Positions 26,103 to 35,824 of a stretch of 64,000 nucleotides of DNA are shown here, piece by piece. Every line of letters begins with the position of its first letter. The first letter of the stretch is position 1. A program made the position numbers and the translations under genes. The notes under the pieces are model-generated. The model was not told the DNA's origin. It made no database searches and saw nothing but the letters and a program-made list of their open reading frames with translations. The DNA comes from JACCZZ01 sp044227805 (GTDB lineage Bacteria > Bacteroidota > Bacteroidia > Chitinophagales > UBA10324): positions 1 to 64,000 of the forward strand of contig JBGAWA010000002.1 of assembly GCA_044227805.1 (NCBI GenBank). Direction: 5' to 3'.

Positions 26103-26480
26103 CTACCGGTTCATCAGCTCATCCAGTGCCCGCCGGTCTCTTTTAGTGGGCCGGCCTTCACCGCGTTGTTGCATAAGCCTCGCTTGCGCTGCCTGCTCCT
26201 GTATATTTTTCAATACATCTTCGGCAGTTATATTTCTGCAATATTCCATCACAAGTTTTGCATTCAGCCTGTTGGTGGTTACTTGTAACACTTCATATTG
26301 TTGTGTGAAGGCGCCGGAGCGGATGGCGATGATTGTTCCGGCCGTTACCAATCGCGACGCTTTTACCGGTTGACCTTCGATACTGACGTTGCCCTTTTCA
26401 CATGCCTCAGCAGCCTGTGTACGGGTTTTAAAAATTCTTACTGTCCAAAGCCATTTGTCAACACGCATTTTATCTTCCAT
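26103..26480 (-). CDS. RNA-binding S4 domain protein (Hsp15/HslR-like)
   Basis: A 125-residue protein with an S4 RNA-binding domain at residues 5-65 (MRVDKWLWTVRIFKTRTQAAEACEKG region, strand ASRLVTAGTIIAI). The tail is basic and helical, ending TKRDRRALDELMNR. Hsp15 of E. coli binds stalled 50S subunits carrying nascent peptidyl-tRNA and helps recycle them; length and architecture fit. The small in-frame M at residue 5 is an alternative start. It is adjacent to, but not obviously linked with, the exported protein downstream. Confidence 0.88.
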   Translation of the reverse strand: MEDKMRVDKWLWTVRIFKTRTQAAEACEKGNVSIEGQPVKASRLVTAGTIIAIRSGAFTQQYEVLQVTTNRLNAKLVMEYCRNITAEDVLKNIQEQAAQARLMQQRGEGRPTKRDRRALDELMNR

Positions 26481-26696
26481 TGATTTACTCGATTGAATTA
26501 AGTATTTGTAATTATCATATAGGGCAAGCCGGCAGGTGCCTGTTCCTGTTTACCGGCCAGTAATGTATGAGCATGAAATAGCCATCCGCTCGAGTTGTTT
26601 TTGTTCATCATTCTGAAAGGTGATCAATATCATTGTATGAAAGTAAATGGATCAATAGTTTTACAGCAGTTGATTCATTGTAAACAGTCTTGTAAA

Positions 26697-27104
26697 ATGA
26701 ATACCATAGGTCGCCACCGGAACGCTGCTCATGTTATCCGCAATATTGCCGGTATCCTGTGCCTGTCAGCTATTCTCTTCATTAGCATTTTTGCGCTTGA
26801 TGCATTTGATCCGTCACTTACCATCCTTCAACAGACCGAAGCTTTTTTAATTCACCTGCTTCCGTCATTTGTTTTGTTGGCAATGCTGTTGCTGGCATGG
26901 AAGAAAGCATTCATAGGCGGCAGCATTTTTTTGTTGACTGGTCTGTTGTTATCACCATTCATCTACACCCACAATTACAGCATGAATCAAAGTGTAGGGA
27001 TGAGCTTGGGGATTGTTGCCATGATCAATCTGCCGTTCATTTTGGTGGGAATGCTTTTTTTGGTGAGCGCTTACCTGCAGCAGGAAGGGCATCAGCAACC
27101 ATAG
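26697..27104 (+). CDS. Small integral membrane protein of unknown function
   Basis: 135 residues from the ATG at 26697. A longer frame begins at 26595 but its extra 34 residues look non-coding. There are four hydrophobic helices: ~16-38 (IAGILCLSAILFISIFALDAF), ~50-68, ~75-92 and ~105-128, with very short loops and a hydrophilic tail (YLQQEGHQQP). The pattern LSAILFISIFALDAFDP resembles a conserved Bacteroidota small membrane protein family (possibly DUF7670), but I am not sure of that name. No motif indicates transport or catalysis. A hairpin follows at 27153. Confidence 0.65.
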   Translation: MNTIGRHRNAAHVIRNIAGILCLSAILFISIFALDAFDPSLTILQQTEAFLIHLLPSFVLLAMLLLAWKKAFIGGSIFLLTGLLLSPFIYTHNYSMNQSVGMSLGIVAMINLPFILVGMLFLVSAYLQQEGHQQP

Positions 27105-27152
27105 TTTCAGTCAGAAGAACATGCTGACAGAAGCAAGGGCTGAAGGAGAATT

Positions 27153-27190
27153 TTCAACGCGGATTTTAGCATCGAAAAATCCGCGTTGAA
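27153..27190. terminator. 15-bp perfect hairpin between convergent genes
   Basis: Arms TTCAACGCGGATTTT (27153-27167) and AAAATCCGCGTTGAA (27176-27190). It ends the small membrane protein gene and the convergent 1313-residue protein gene. The core GGATTTT/AAAATCC resembles the solo hairpins of the repeat family. Confidence 0.75.
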
Positions 27191-27210
27191 CGGATTGTCG
27201 TGAAGCAGGT

Positions 27211-30200
27211 TTATGGATGTGCGACAAACAAGCCGTAACTGACATTCACTTCCAGCAGGTTGAAGTCGGCGCCATCAGTCGGACCTTCTCCTGTTATGTC
27301 GCTCACATTATATCCGAAAGCTTGACCGGTCACATCCGCTTCCACCTGGTTGATGTCATCGCCGGCCACTTGTCCGTCCTGGTTCACATCACCACTGTAA
27401 ATCGACCAGACACTAGCCACCAGTATCATCTGCGGATTCGGGTTGTTTACATCCGGATATGCCTGGGAAATATCGGTGGAGAAATCAAAACTCCCCTGTG
27501 TCATCGGTACCGGTGCAGCGCTCCATGTTTCCAGCGTGTTTTTGCTTTTAATAGAGATGAAATACGAATTGGTGCCGACAGCATTATTGAAGATACAATG
27601 GATCATACCATCCGTATGCAACACCCCACGGAATGTGTCAATGTCAGCAAAAGTCATATCATCATGCAAGATCACCAAGATGGTATCCACTTCATTCGGA
27701 TCTGATCCTACTCCCTGGTTAAGCAATACAGATTTCATAAATCCGGGATTGAACTCATCCATGTATCCCTGCATAAAGCATTTTACATCTAAAGCAACCG
27801 TAGCGGAACACCCTTCATCCACCTGGTTATTACAGTTATCATCAATGCCATTGGAGCAGATTTCACTCATGCCCGGATGAACGGCTGCCAGTGTATCATT
27901 GCAATCGGTATCAAAGAGTGAGGTATTGGCAGGTTGAATACAAGCCTGAATGGGAGCGCCTGCTCCGTATCCGTCACCATCGCCATCGGCGTAGTAGGTA
28001 GTGCTGATATCAATAGTGACATTCGCCGTTACTATACTATCGCAACCCACTGCATTGGAATAAGTATGCTGGTATGGCCCGCTCACATTCACGGATCCTC
28101 CCCAGGGCAAGGTGTAGCTGTCGCAACCTGTTGCACTAAATGAAGTAGGCTGACTGGAATGGTTGATCATTACAGTCGCAGTTACCATGCTATCGCAGCC
28201 TGCCTGACTGATATAGGTATGATGGTAGGCGCCTGAAACCGTTGCAGTTTCTCCCCAGGGCAGTAAATAACTGTCACAGGCAATTGTATCGAAAGAAGTG
28301 GGCGGCGTTGAATTGTTGAGCTGAATGGAGTCTGACGCCGTGCAGCCATTAAGATCCGTAACTACTACGGAATAATTACCGGCAACAGATATGATGATCC
28401 CACTTGATGTTTGTTCCGGTATGGTGTTCCAGGAGTAGCTCACCGGAAAGGCAGTGGATGATGCCAATGCAAGCGCCAGGCCGGGGTTACCTTCGATGCC
28501 ACCGTTACAGCTTGGCCCATACCCGGCTACTGAAACTTTTACCGTGTTCAGTGGCGCGCTGCTGTTTTGAATGGTGGCTACGCTGCGGCGCGTGATGGTG
28601 GTGGTATTGCCGCCTGCATTCCAGTTACCTGTTGCACTTGTATCAAATGATGCAATGGAATTATCTGCATAACGGGCTTCAATTCTTCTTACCCCGTTTG
28701 AATTATTTGCACCAATGGGAATAACGGCCGGAAAATCTCCGGTTGCTGAGGTTCCTGCCTGTAAATAAATATCATTGATGGCAACTGGTAATTGTGATTG
28801 CGTTGTCTGTGTGGGGATAGCAGTGCGGGCCATATAAGAAAATAATGGGTCACCGCTTCCTGCTGTGTTATCATAGATCAGGATATATTTCCCGCTGATA
28901 CAGGCATTCGCTGATCCTTTCAAAAAGGCACCATCATCAGCCGTGGACACTGTTCGTGCAGTAGTGGCAATGTCAAGCGCAGTCATCTGCTTCAACCCCA
29001 CAAAATTAGGCACTGATGGAGGGAAATTTCCGCTTCCATTGATGGCGTATCCGACTCTGATATTATGCGTCTGCCCGGCATCGAACCTTGTAGCATTCCC
29101 GGTAGGTTGAACATATATCCAAACCGGTCCGCTGCTGCCCGATCCATCTGTGGTGAAATAGTTGGAAAGCGTATTGGTATTAAAAGCAGTTTGATTCCAT
29201 ATGTTGCATGCACCATATGAGGTTGCGGCATCCGGTGTAGCGCCATTGGTTACACCAATGCCTAATCTAAGATCATAACTGGTATTCGGAACAAGGTTGT
29301 CTATCCTGAAACAAATAGCAAATGGAGTACGCGTATCATTGCTGCTGCCGGCCGATTTACTTCCAAAATATTTGGGAACCACCAGCTCGGTGAATACGGC
29401 GGGAATACTGATGTAAATATTGATGCTTACATCAAGGCTGACTCCCGGAGCAGTAGCCTGCAAAGCAAAATAGCCTGGCTGATCTATTTGCAGATCCGCA
29501 AAGGTGGAAACTCCGGCAACGGCTTTTTTCTTTACAGTGCCGGTGAGTGTTCCTGATCCGCTATACAGTGAAATAGTAATCGTATCTGTGAACAGGTTGT
29601 CAACGGTATTGTCAGGCCTTCTCGCTTCCACGGTAAAACTGGAAAGGTTGGTATTCGTAACGCCTGAAGAGGGAACGCCGGTAAATCGCAGGAAGGTTGC
29701 TTTCGCCAGCACATTGAATGGCGCACTGTTGCCGAAAGCAAGGGTATCACCTTTTGTTCGTGTGGCCCTGATCACAACCTGATCTTCTGCCGGGCTGTAG
29801 GTAACATTGGTAAAGGTTACGCTATTGGTGCCCGAAAGTATTGAATCCGTAAGCACTCCTCCGAGGCTTCCGCCTCCTGTTACCAGGGAGAGCGTGACCA
29901 CCGTGTTGGTGGAAACATTCTGTGCGACATTGAGATTGTCCTGCGCCTGCACCACGACGCTGAACGGATAAGTTTCCTCTGCATCCGCATCGCCATTCAC
30001 ATGGGTGATCACCAGCTTGGTTGGAGCGTTACTGGCGAGTCCGGTACCGCTCACCGGGATGAATTGTGTTTGAGCGCCCGTGCTTGCGCAGGAAATATTA
30101 CCATTGAAACCAATCGCTGAGGTGGGGGTGAAGCGGACATCAATATTGGTGGAAGATACTGTTCCCCCGGTATGTGCAAGAGCAATGTGACTGGTTGAAA

Positions 30201-31152
30201 ATGGATTGGCACCGGTTCTTATTTCGAAACCAGCGGGTGGTGTGATAATGATGCTGTCGGTAAGGTTGGCACCGGAAACGGAGAATGTAGAACTGCTGCT
30301 GCTGTTGCCAACGAATACATTTCCGAAATTATTGGTGAAGGAAGTGGTGACCACAGATACCGTAGGTGGCGCAGCAAATCCCTCGAAGGAAAAATCATCA
30401 ATGGCGAGTCCATCGTCGGCGCCGGTATCATCCACATCTCTCCAGCGAAGCACGAGAGTTGTTCCGCTTGCCCACACGATATTGGAAACCGTAGCGGTAA
30501 TAGTGGTGAAGTTGCCGCTGGCATTACCATCCAGCGTGGCCGCTGTACCGGAAGTCTTCAGCGAACTGAAATCAAGAAGCGGTTCTGTGGAATATCCTGT
30601 TAACCCGGAAATATCGGCGCCAAGCTTGTATTCGAATGTAAGCTTGTTTACGTTGTTGCTGCCACCATTTCTCCATTGTTCTCCCCGGAAAGTAATGGTG
30701 AATGATCCTATGGCAGAGCTTGTATTATTGGTGAGTACAATTCCTATGGCGGATCTAACCGCTGAAGACGCGAGTGAGCCTGCTGCGCGATCTGTGGACG
30801 CTGTGGATCCAAAGCTGTACGTCGCTCCCCCATTGCCACTTCCTGTTCCAACCAGAAAAATTGCATTGGAACCTGATCCGTCCACCTTGGCAAACTGCCA
30901 GCCGGTCATGGTGGCTACGCTCAACGGAACGGCTGTAAAATTAAATGGTCCGGCTCCGGTAAATGTGTAGGTTCCGCTATTAGGCATACCGTTAAAATTC
31001 TGTGAATAAACACCACCGGTATAGGAAAGCTGCCCCACACTGCTCAGGCTGAATAGCATAAAAATCAGCCATACTGAAAAACGTTCAGGGAATGTAAAAC
31101 TAAGAGCGGTGAAGGATGGCTGCAGGCAATGAGGGTAGAATTTTTTGTTCAT
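27211..31152 (-). CDS. Giant extracellular protein with Ig-like, MopE-type and dockerin-like modules
   Basis: 1313 residues. A long signal region (hydrophobic ~28-41) is followed by a lectin/LTD-like N-terminal domain (~45-270), then an Ig-like/choice-of-anchor domain and Big-type domains to about 590. Two near-identical ~48-residue repeats, each starting CDSY-LPWG and ending GCDS(M/I)VTA, lie around 960-1060. A MopE-type putative metal-binding segment follows (YYADGDGDGYG..., CNDTLAAVHPGMSEIC, NGIDDNCNNQVDEGC). The C-terminus is a dockerin-like pair of EF-hand loops (GDVNQDGQVAGDD and ITGEGPTDGADFNLLEVNV) instead of a T9SS tail. It is probably a calcium-binding surface or matrix protein. Its function is unknown. 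Confidence 0.85.
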   Translation of the reverse strand: MNKKFYPHCLQPSFTALSFTFPERFSVWLIFMLFSLSSVGQLSYTGGVYSQNFNGMPNSGTYTFTGAGPFNFTAVPLSVATMTGWQFAKVDGSGSNAIFLVGTGSGNGGATYSFGSTASTDRAAGSLASSAVRSAIGIVLTNNTSSAIGSFTITFRGEQWRNGGSNNVNKLTFEYKLGADISGLTGYSTEPLLDFSSLKTSGTAATLDGNASGNFTTITATVSNIVWASGTTLVLRWRDVDDTGADDGLAIDDFSFEGFAAPPTVSVVTTSFTNNFGNVFVGNSSSSSTFSVSGANLTDSIIITPPAGFEIRTGANPFSTSHIALAHTGGTVSSTNIDVRFTPTSAIGFNGNISCASTGAQTQFIPVSGTGLASNAPTKLVITHVNGDADAEETYPFSVVVQAQDNLNVAQNVSTNTVVTLSLVTGGGSLGGVLTDSILSGTNSVTFTNVTYSPAEDQVVIRATRTKGDTLAFGNSAPFNVLAKATFLRFTGVPSSGVTNTNLSSFTVEARRPDNTVDNLFTDTITISLYSGSGTLTGTVKKKAVAGVSTFADLQIDQPGYFALQATAPGVSLDVSINIYISIPAVFTELVVPKYFGSKSAGSSNDTRTPFAICFRIDNLVPNTSYDLRLGIGVTNGATPDAATSYGACNIWNQTAFNTNTLSNYFTTDGSGSSGPVWIYVQPTGNATRFDAGQTHNIRVGYAINGSGNFPPSVPNFVGLKQMTALDIATTARTVSTADDGAFLKGSANACISGKYILIYDNTAGSGDPLFSYMARTAIPTQTTQSQLPVAINDIYLQAGTSATGDFPAVIPIGANNSNGVRRIEARYADNSIASFDTSATGNWNAGGNTTTITRRSVATIQNSSAPLNTVKVSVAGYGPSCNGGIEGNPGLALALASSTAFPVSYSWNTIPEQTSSGIIISVAGNYSVVVTDLNGCTASDSIQLNNSTPPTSFDTIACDSYLLPWGETATVSGAYHHTYISQAGCDSMVTATVMINHSSQPTSFSATGCDSYTLPWGGSVNVSGPYQHTYSNAVGCDSIVTANVTIDISTTYYADGDGDGYGAGAPIQACIQPANTSLFDTDCNDTLAAVHPGMSEICSNGIDDNCNNQVDEGCSATVALDVKCFMQGYMDEFNPGFMKSVLLNQGVGSDPNEVDTILVILHDDMTFADIDTFRGVLHTDGMIHCIFNNAVGTNSYFISIKSKNTLETWSAAPVPMTQGSFDFSTDISQAYPDVNNPNPQMILVASVWSIYSGDVNQDGQVAGDDINQVEADVTGQAFGYNVSDITGEGPTDGADFNLLEVNVSYGLFVAHP

Positions 31153-31391
31153 GAGTGGGAAATTAGAAGCGTAAAAAATGATAGTAAAAATGATGCGTAA
31201 AAGCGGATGTAAAGGAAGCTAAAGATGAAGCCATAAAGCTATATGATTCGTTAAACAATTCTTATATTTTCTTTGGTGAATGCTAACTTTTTTTGCCTTC
31301 GGTAAAAACGGATAACTTCCGCGGAATGCTGCTATGCTGCAGGTCGTCTTGCAGGGTTATTAAACCATACCTTGGGTATCATCACTGCCTT

Positions 31392-32219
31392 TCAATAGGT
31401 CAGAGTGGCCATAACCGGCAAATGATCGGAAGGGTACTTAAAATCATAGAAGTCATCAATTGTGATGTATTTGCCGATTTGCATGACTGCCGTATCGGCC
31501 ACAAAAATATAGTCAATCTGGCCATTGGGTTTTTCCTTAAAATTAAATCCGTTCCAGGTGTCCTTTTCACCATAGGGTTTAGACCGGCAATGGCTCCTCG
31601 CTTCTGCCAGGTGCTGCGATAAAAATGCCACGGGAGCCTCTTCCGGCCTTGCATTCAGATCGCCTGTAAAGATCACCTCGCAGTTATTGATTTTTTTTAA
31701 TGCTGCTATTTGCGCAACAATCAGTTTGGCGGATTCCAGCCTTGCAAGCGCTCCAACATGATCGAAATGTGCGTTGATTACCCATATAAATTGCTTGCCT
31801 TCCAGTGATCTGAATAACCCATAAGTGGCAATGCGCGGAAGCGCCGCATCCCATCCGATTGAAATGGTATCCGGTGTTGGTGATAGCCATAGCGTATGCT
31901 GTTGTATCAGCTTAAACCTGTTCTTGTTGTAAAAAATATTGGAATATTCTGCGTCAGGCTCATTCGTCCTCGGGTTGCCGATAGAGGCATATTGAGGCAT
32001 TTGCTGCAATAGGAAATCCTGTTGAAACTTCTGCGCTTCCTGCATGCCAATAAAATCAGGAGCATAATAATTCATTAAATCAGCCACCTTGTTTTTGCGC
32101 TTTTCCCAATGATTTTCACCATCATCTGCCGTTCCATATCTGATGTTGTAACTCATTATTTTTATCTCTTGCCCCATAGAGAAATGGCTCATGAGCAGGG
32201 TGATGAGTAGCAATTTCAT
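31392..32219 (-). CDS. Exported endonuclease/exonuclease/phosphatase (EEP) family protein
   Basis: 275 residues. Signal peptide 1-16 (SHFSMGQ), then a complete EEP (DNase I-like) domain. Family landmarks are IMSYNIRYG with the N-terminal Asn, the metal-binding glutamate in FIGMQEAQ, the catalytic-His region WVINAHFDHVG, FTGDLNARP and the terminal YPSDHLPVMATL with the Asp-His pair. Members are phosphodiesterases that act on DNA, RNA, phosphoinositides or sphingomyelin. An exported Bacteroidota member of this size most likely scavenges phosphate or hydrolyses lipid or sugar phosphates, but the substrate cannot be assigned. Confidence 0.92.
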   Translation of the reverse strand: MKLLLITLLMSHFSMGQEIKIMSYNIRYGTADDGENHWEKRKNKVADLMNYYAPDFIGMQEAQKFQQDFLLQQMPQYASIGNPRTNEPDAEYSNIFYNKNRFKLIQQHTLWLSPTPDTISIGWDAALPRIATYGLFRSLEGKQFIWVINAHFDHVGALARLESAKLIVAQIAALKKINNCEVIFTGDLNARPEEAPVAFLSQHLAEARSHCRSKPYGEKDTWNGFNFKEKPNGQIDYIFVADTAVMQIGKYITIDDFYDFKYPSDHLPVMATLTY

Positions 32220-32448
32220 AGATCGATTTTACTGTTTGAGTCATGAACGGAGATCGTGCATTTTTTTGGAAAGATCCAGGTCGGTTGCAACCGGCAACCG
32301 CTCAGGCAGCCTATACTCCGCCGGGGAATCAGCCAGCATAAAGTGAATGGCAGCAGTGATGCGGTAACTGCCATGCGTTTCCAACAAATCTTACTAACAG
32401 GGTTTCCTTTGCTGCCTGTTAATTATGCGAAGCAGGAATACCCTTTTC

Positions 32449-35034
32449 TTACCCACACTTGCTGCTTCCGCAGCTTTTGCAGACCAGGCAACCCTCTTCA
32501 TACACCAATCCAGTCAGGTCACCACATTCGGGGCATTGCTTGTCGACGGCAGGTGTTCCGTCTTCGATGTATTTTTTAAGCGCACGTTCCACTCCGGCTT
32601 TCCAGGTATTGAGTGATTCGGCTTTTAAGTCGAGGTTTTCAATGAGGTCAACTACATGCTGTAAAGGCATACCATGCCGCAACACACCGGAGATCAGCTT
32701 CGCATAATTCCAGAATTCCTGTTCGAATGAACGGGAGAGTCCTTCAATGGTTACTTTGTACCCTGCGCGATCGATATATTGAAAATCATATCGGGTGGTT
32801 TTATCTTCAAGGCGTGTTTTGATCACCCAGCCTTTGTCAACGTAGTTAGGTAACAGGATGGAATCTTCATTCACCACGCCCGTAAATATTTCATACGGCT
32901 TTCCTTTCAGCAGGCCCACCACGGCGCTCCATTTTTCATTCCCGTTCATAAACCGTAACACATCAGCCTCCAGAACCTTGGGTCGCTTGGGTGCATTGGA
33001 TGTAAGCACCTCATCTGCTGCTACTTTTTTCTTCTGTGCGTCATTTCCAATCAACACTCCGGAGCGTGAGCCATCACGATACACGGTGATGCCTTTCAAG
33101 CCGTGTTTCCACGCTGCCAGATAAATCTCCCCTACTTTATCAACGCCTACATCATTCGGTAAATTGATGGTGGAAGAAATGGAATGCGTGATATATTTCT
33201 GTACGGCGCTCTGAATTTCCACGCGTTTGATCCAGTCAATCTCTGGTGCCGTGCTGCCGTAATAAGGTGATTTTTTGAGGTCTTTCTCGCCGGTAATTTC
33301 CATCCACATTTTGAGTTTGGGATGATATACTTCAAATTCCTGCCAGGGATCGCCCATCGCATCCACAAAATCTACGCGCTGGTTTTTGTCATTTGGATTC
33401 ACTTTCCGGCGGCGTTTGTAACTAAGCATGTAAACCGGTTCAATGCCGGATGAAGTTTGCGCCAGAATGCTGAGGGTACCGGTAGGTGCCACGGTACTTA
33501 ATGAAATATTTCTTCTGCCAAAGCGCATCATACGATCATATACAGCCGGCATTTCCAGCTGCATCATCTGCACAAATTCAGAAGTGTTTTCAATATCCTT
33601 ATCGAATCCTTCAAAGGCACCGCGCTCAATAGACATATCCACTGAACTGTCGAATTCCGCCATGCATTTTGTTTTCTGCATTTCACTAATCACCTGCAAA
33701 GCGGCGGTTGAATCGAAAGGTAATCCCAAGGCAGCAACAGCATCACCCAGTGCCGTAAATCCGAGTCCGGTGCGGCGGCCTTTTCTTCCCTGCTCCTGCA
33801 ACAGTTTCCAGGTACGTACCTCCACCTCTTTGATATAATCAGGTTCGGGATCATTGGCCACTTTTTCCAGTATGCGGTCGATATGTTGCAGTTCCAGTTC
33901 TACCAAATCATCACTCAGCCGTTGCGCTTCATAGGTTACTTCATACAGTTTTTTGTAATTGAACGCGGCCTGTGGTGTGAACGGCTGATCTACGAAAGAG
34001 AAAAGATTGAGTGCAATCAAACGGCAACTGTCGCCTCCCTGCATGGCAATTTCGCTGCAGGGATTGGTGGAAACATTTTTATAACCGGGATAAACGGAAG
34101 AAGTGGAATACTTATGCTGGCGATCCCAGAAAATCAATCCAGGCTCTGCCGTTTTATGTGCGCAGTTGATGATGGTGTCCCACAGTTCACGTGCACGAAC
34201 GGTTTTGGTATACTTAGGATTCGGCGATTCAATGGGCCAGCGGTGCGTGAATTCACCGTCCTGTGCTACGGCTTCCATAAATTCATCACTCAGCCGCACT
34301 GAAACATTTGCGCCGGTAATTTTGGAAAGATCCTGCTTGGCGGTAATAAAAAATTCAACATCAGGGTGCGTGATGTCCATGGTTATCATCAAGGCCCCAC
34401 GGCGGCCATGCTGTGCAACTTCTCTTGTCGTGTTGGAGAATCTTTCCATGAAAGAAACGGCTCCTGTGGTTGTACCGGCCGCGTTCAATACCGGAGCACC
34501 GGCAGGACGGATGGTGGAAATATCTATCCCCACACCACAGCGGCGCTTAAACAATTGCGCCAGTTGCTGATCGGTAAAGAAAATGCCACCGTAAGAGTCA
34601 TAAATTTCAGGAAGCACCACGCAGTTACTCAGTGAGGCCACCATGGTTTGATTGCCTAAGACACCCATTACGCTTCCCTGCGGAATGATATAACTGAAGC
34701 GCCGAAAGTATTCATAAATTTTTTCCTCATTCAGCAATTCACGTTGCTGCCCGTAGGCGGAAAGATGTTTCACGATCTTGTTGGGTATCGTATTTTCCGC
34801 AAACTGCATTTCTATTTTCCCAAACTCGCGCGCCATCCGCCGGTGCATATCATCAGGTGTCAGTTCGTAGTAGTGCCCTTTCGCGTCCTTCACCGCATAT
34901 TTATTCATCCAGGTAGTGGCGGCTAATTCATCGCCATGGAAATATTCAATAGCGGCCTGTAATACTTCATCATAGGTATATACTGTGCGGGCGATCGTGT
35001 TTTCTCCTTTGTTCAAGGTGAGGGTTGAAGACAT
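32449..35034 (-). CDS. nrdJ: Adenosylcobalamin-dependent (class II) ribonucleotide reductase
   Basis: About 861 residues from the ATG at 35034. The longer frame from 35136 is rejected because a likely -7 box (TACTTTCG, 35074-35081) lies inside it. The enzyme reduces ribonucleotides to deoxyribonucleotides using adenosylcobalamin to make the thiyl radical, independent of oxygen. Seen: the N-terminal half-site NCVVLPEIYDSYGG, the substrate loop NPCSEIAMQGGDSCRL, the SVAPTGTLSILAQTSSGIEP region and an AdoCbl-type C-terminal extension ending in the zinc-like cluster CPECGDLTG...CLVCKSCGSSKCG, which probably reloads the active site. No cobalamin riboswitch was found upstream. Confidence 0.96.
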   Translation of the reverse strand: MSSTLTLNKGENTIARTVYTYDEVLQAAIEYFHGDELAATTWMNKYAVKDAKGHYYELTPDDMHRRMAREFGKIEMQFAENTIPNKIVKHLSAYGQQRELLNEEKIYEYFRRFSYIIPQGSVMGVLGNQTMVASLSNCVVLPEIYDSYGGIFFTDQQLAQLFKRRCGVGIDISTIRPAGAPVLNAAGTTTGAVSFMERFSNTTREVAQHGRRGALMITMDITHPDVEFFITAKQDLSKITGANVSVRLSDEFMEAVAQDGEFTHRWPIESPNPKYTKTVRARELWDTIINCAHKTAEPGLIFWDRQHKYSTSSVYPGYKNVSTNPCSEIAMQGGDSCRLIALNLFSFVDQPFTPQAAFNYKKLYEVTYEAQRLSDDLVELELQHIDRILEKVANDPEPDYIKEVEVRTWKLLQEQGRKGRRTGLGFTALGDAVAALGLPFDSTAALQVISEMQKTKCMAEFDSSVDMSIERGAFEGFDKDIENTSEFVQMMQLEMPAVYDRMMRFGRRNISLSTVAPTGTLSILAQTSSGIEPVYMLSYKRRRKVNPNDKNQRVDFVDAMGDPWQEFEVYHPKLKMWMEITGEKDLKKSPYYGSTAPEIDWIKRVEIQSAVQKYITHSISSTINLPNDVGVDKVGEIYLAAWKHGLKGITVYRDGSRSGVLIGNDAQKKKVAADEVLTSNAPKRPKVLEADVLRFMNGNEKWSAVVGLLKGKPYEIFTGVVNEDSILLPNYVDKGWVIKTRLEDKTTRYDFQYIDRAGYKVTIEGLSRSFEQEFWNYAKLISGVLRHGMPLQHVVDLIENLDLKAESLNTWKAGVERALKKYIEDGTPAVDKQCPECGDLTGLVYEEGCLVCKSCGSSKCG

Positions 35035-35300
35035 AGCGTAATAACTTTTGATGGTTGGAAAAAATAGGGGACACGAAAGTAGATCAAACATGATTTGCCA
35101 CGCCTGAATTTTATACACACTCTGTTGACAGTACATAATGATCCTGTAATGAGTAATTTACGGTTAACAGCCTTGAAAAACAATCTCATTTTATGGTAGC
35201 AAGGTGGATAAACTACTGTACGGCCGATCGCAATCTTTCCCTTTAAAGCATTGCAACCATATAAATGAAAGGATGTGGGAAAGGTTTTTTTTAAAAAATT

Positions 35301-35323
35301 AGTACTTTTTATAACCGAGTACT
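35301..35323. promoter_or_regulatory. Paired AGTACT palindromes, candidate PadR operator
   Basis: AGTACT occurs twice, 17 bp apart start to start, within an otherwise A/T-only tract about 90-110 bp upstream of the padR promoter. Autoregulated PadR proteins bind dyad-symmetric sites near their own promoter, so this is a candidate site; binding is inferred. Confidence 0.3.
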
Positions 35324-35411
35324 GAATTTTTATTCCTTATAAATCAATATGTTATGATAAAATTTCAAAAATAAATGGTACTATGTGATACAAAATACCA
35401 AAGACTGCATA

Positions 35412-35419
35412 TATCTTTG
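35412..35419 (+). promoter_or_regulatory. -7 box TATCTTTG of the padR-pspC operon
   Basis: An exact TAnnTTTG match 25 bp upstream of the padR ATG at 35444. It sits inside the longer reading frame from 35375 and so supports the shorter start. Confidence 0.55.
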
Positions 35420-35443
35420 CTATGTCAAAAACAAGTTAATACC

Positions 35444-35824
35444 ATGAACATCGAGAACACACAAGCCCAAATGCGAAAAGGCATCCTCGAGTTTTGCATT
35501 CTTTCCATCATAGGCAATGATGAAGAATGCTATGCTTCGGAGATACTTGATCGGATGAAGAGGGCTAAACTGATCGTGGTGGAAGGAACGCTGTATCCAC
35601 TGCTCACCCGTCTGAAGAACGACGGCTACCTCAGCTATCAATGGGTTGAATCCAAATCCGGACCACCCAGGAAGTACTACAAGCTCACCGGTCTCGGGGA
35701 AAAATTTCTCGAGGAGCTCAGAAAAACCTGGGATGAGCTCGTACTGGCTGTAGACCTCACCACCAAAAAAACTGAAACTGCCCCATCTTCTCAAACCTCT
35801 CAAATCGAATCAAACAATGAATAA
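35444..35824 (+). CDS. PadR family transcriptional regulator
   Basis: 126 residues from the ATG at 35444. A winged helix-turn-helix PadR domain spans ~10-85 (RKGILEFCILSIIG, YASEILDRMKRAKL, VVEGTLYPLLTRLKNDGYL with the wing WVESKSGPPRKYYKLTGLG). A C-terminal helix serves for dimerisation. PadR proteins usually repress their own operon in response to a small ligand or an envelope signal. The stop codon overlaps the start of the PspC-domain gene by 8 bp (ATGAATAA), so the two are translationally coupled. Candidate operator dyads lie upstream. Confidence 0.93.
   Translation: MNIENTQAQMRKGILEFCILSIIGNDEECYASEILDRMKRAKLIVVEGTLYPLLTRLKNDGYLSYQWVESKSGPPRKYYKLTGLGEKFLEELRKTWDELVLAVDLTTKKTETAPSSQTSQIESNNE

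Larger units (their letters stand above)
35035..35443. other. Divergent intergenic region between nrdJ and padR
   Basis: About 410 bp without a gene. On the nrdJ side is a near-consensus minus-strand -7 box (35074-35081). On the padR side is a very AT-rich tract with two AGTACT palindromes (35301-35306 and 35318-35323), a GGTACT half-site near 35377 and a perfect -7 box. The centre (35137-35280) shows nothing I recognise. Confidence 0.5.

Noticed and set aside
30206..30970. A 254-residue plus-strand open frame
   Set aside because: It is antisense to the Ser/Thr-rich N-terminal part of the 1313-residue protein and has low-complexity composition, as expected for a shadow.
35035..35300. Cobalamin riboswitch upstream of the B12-dependent ribonucleotide reductase
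   Set aside because: No B12-box (GCCACTG-like) or the usual conserved blocks are present on the minus strand.
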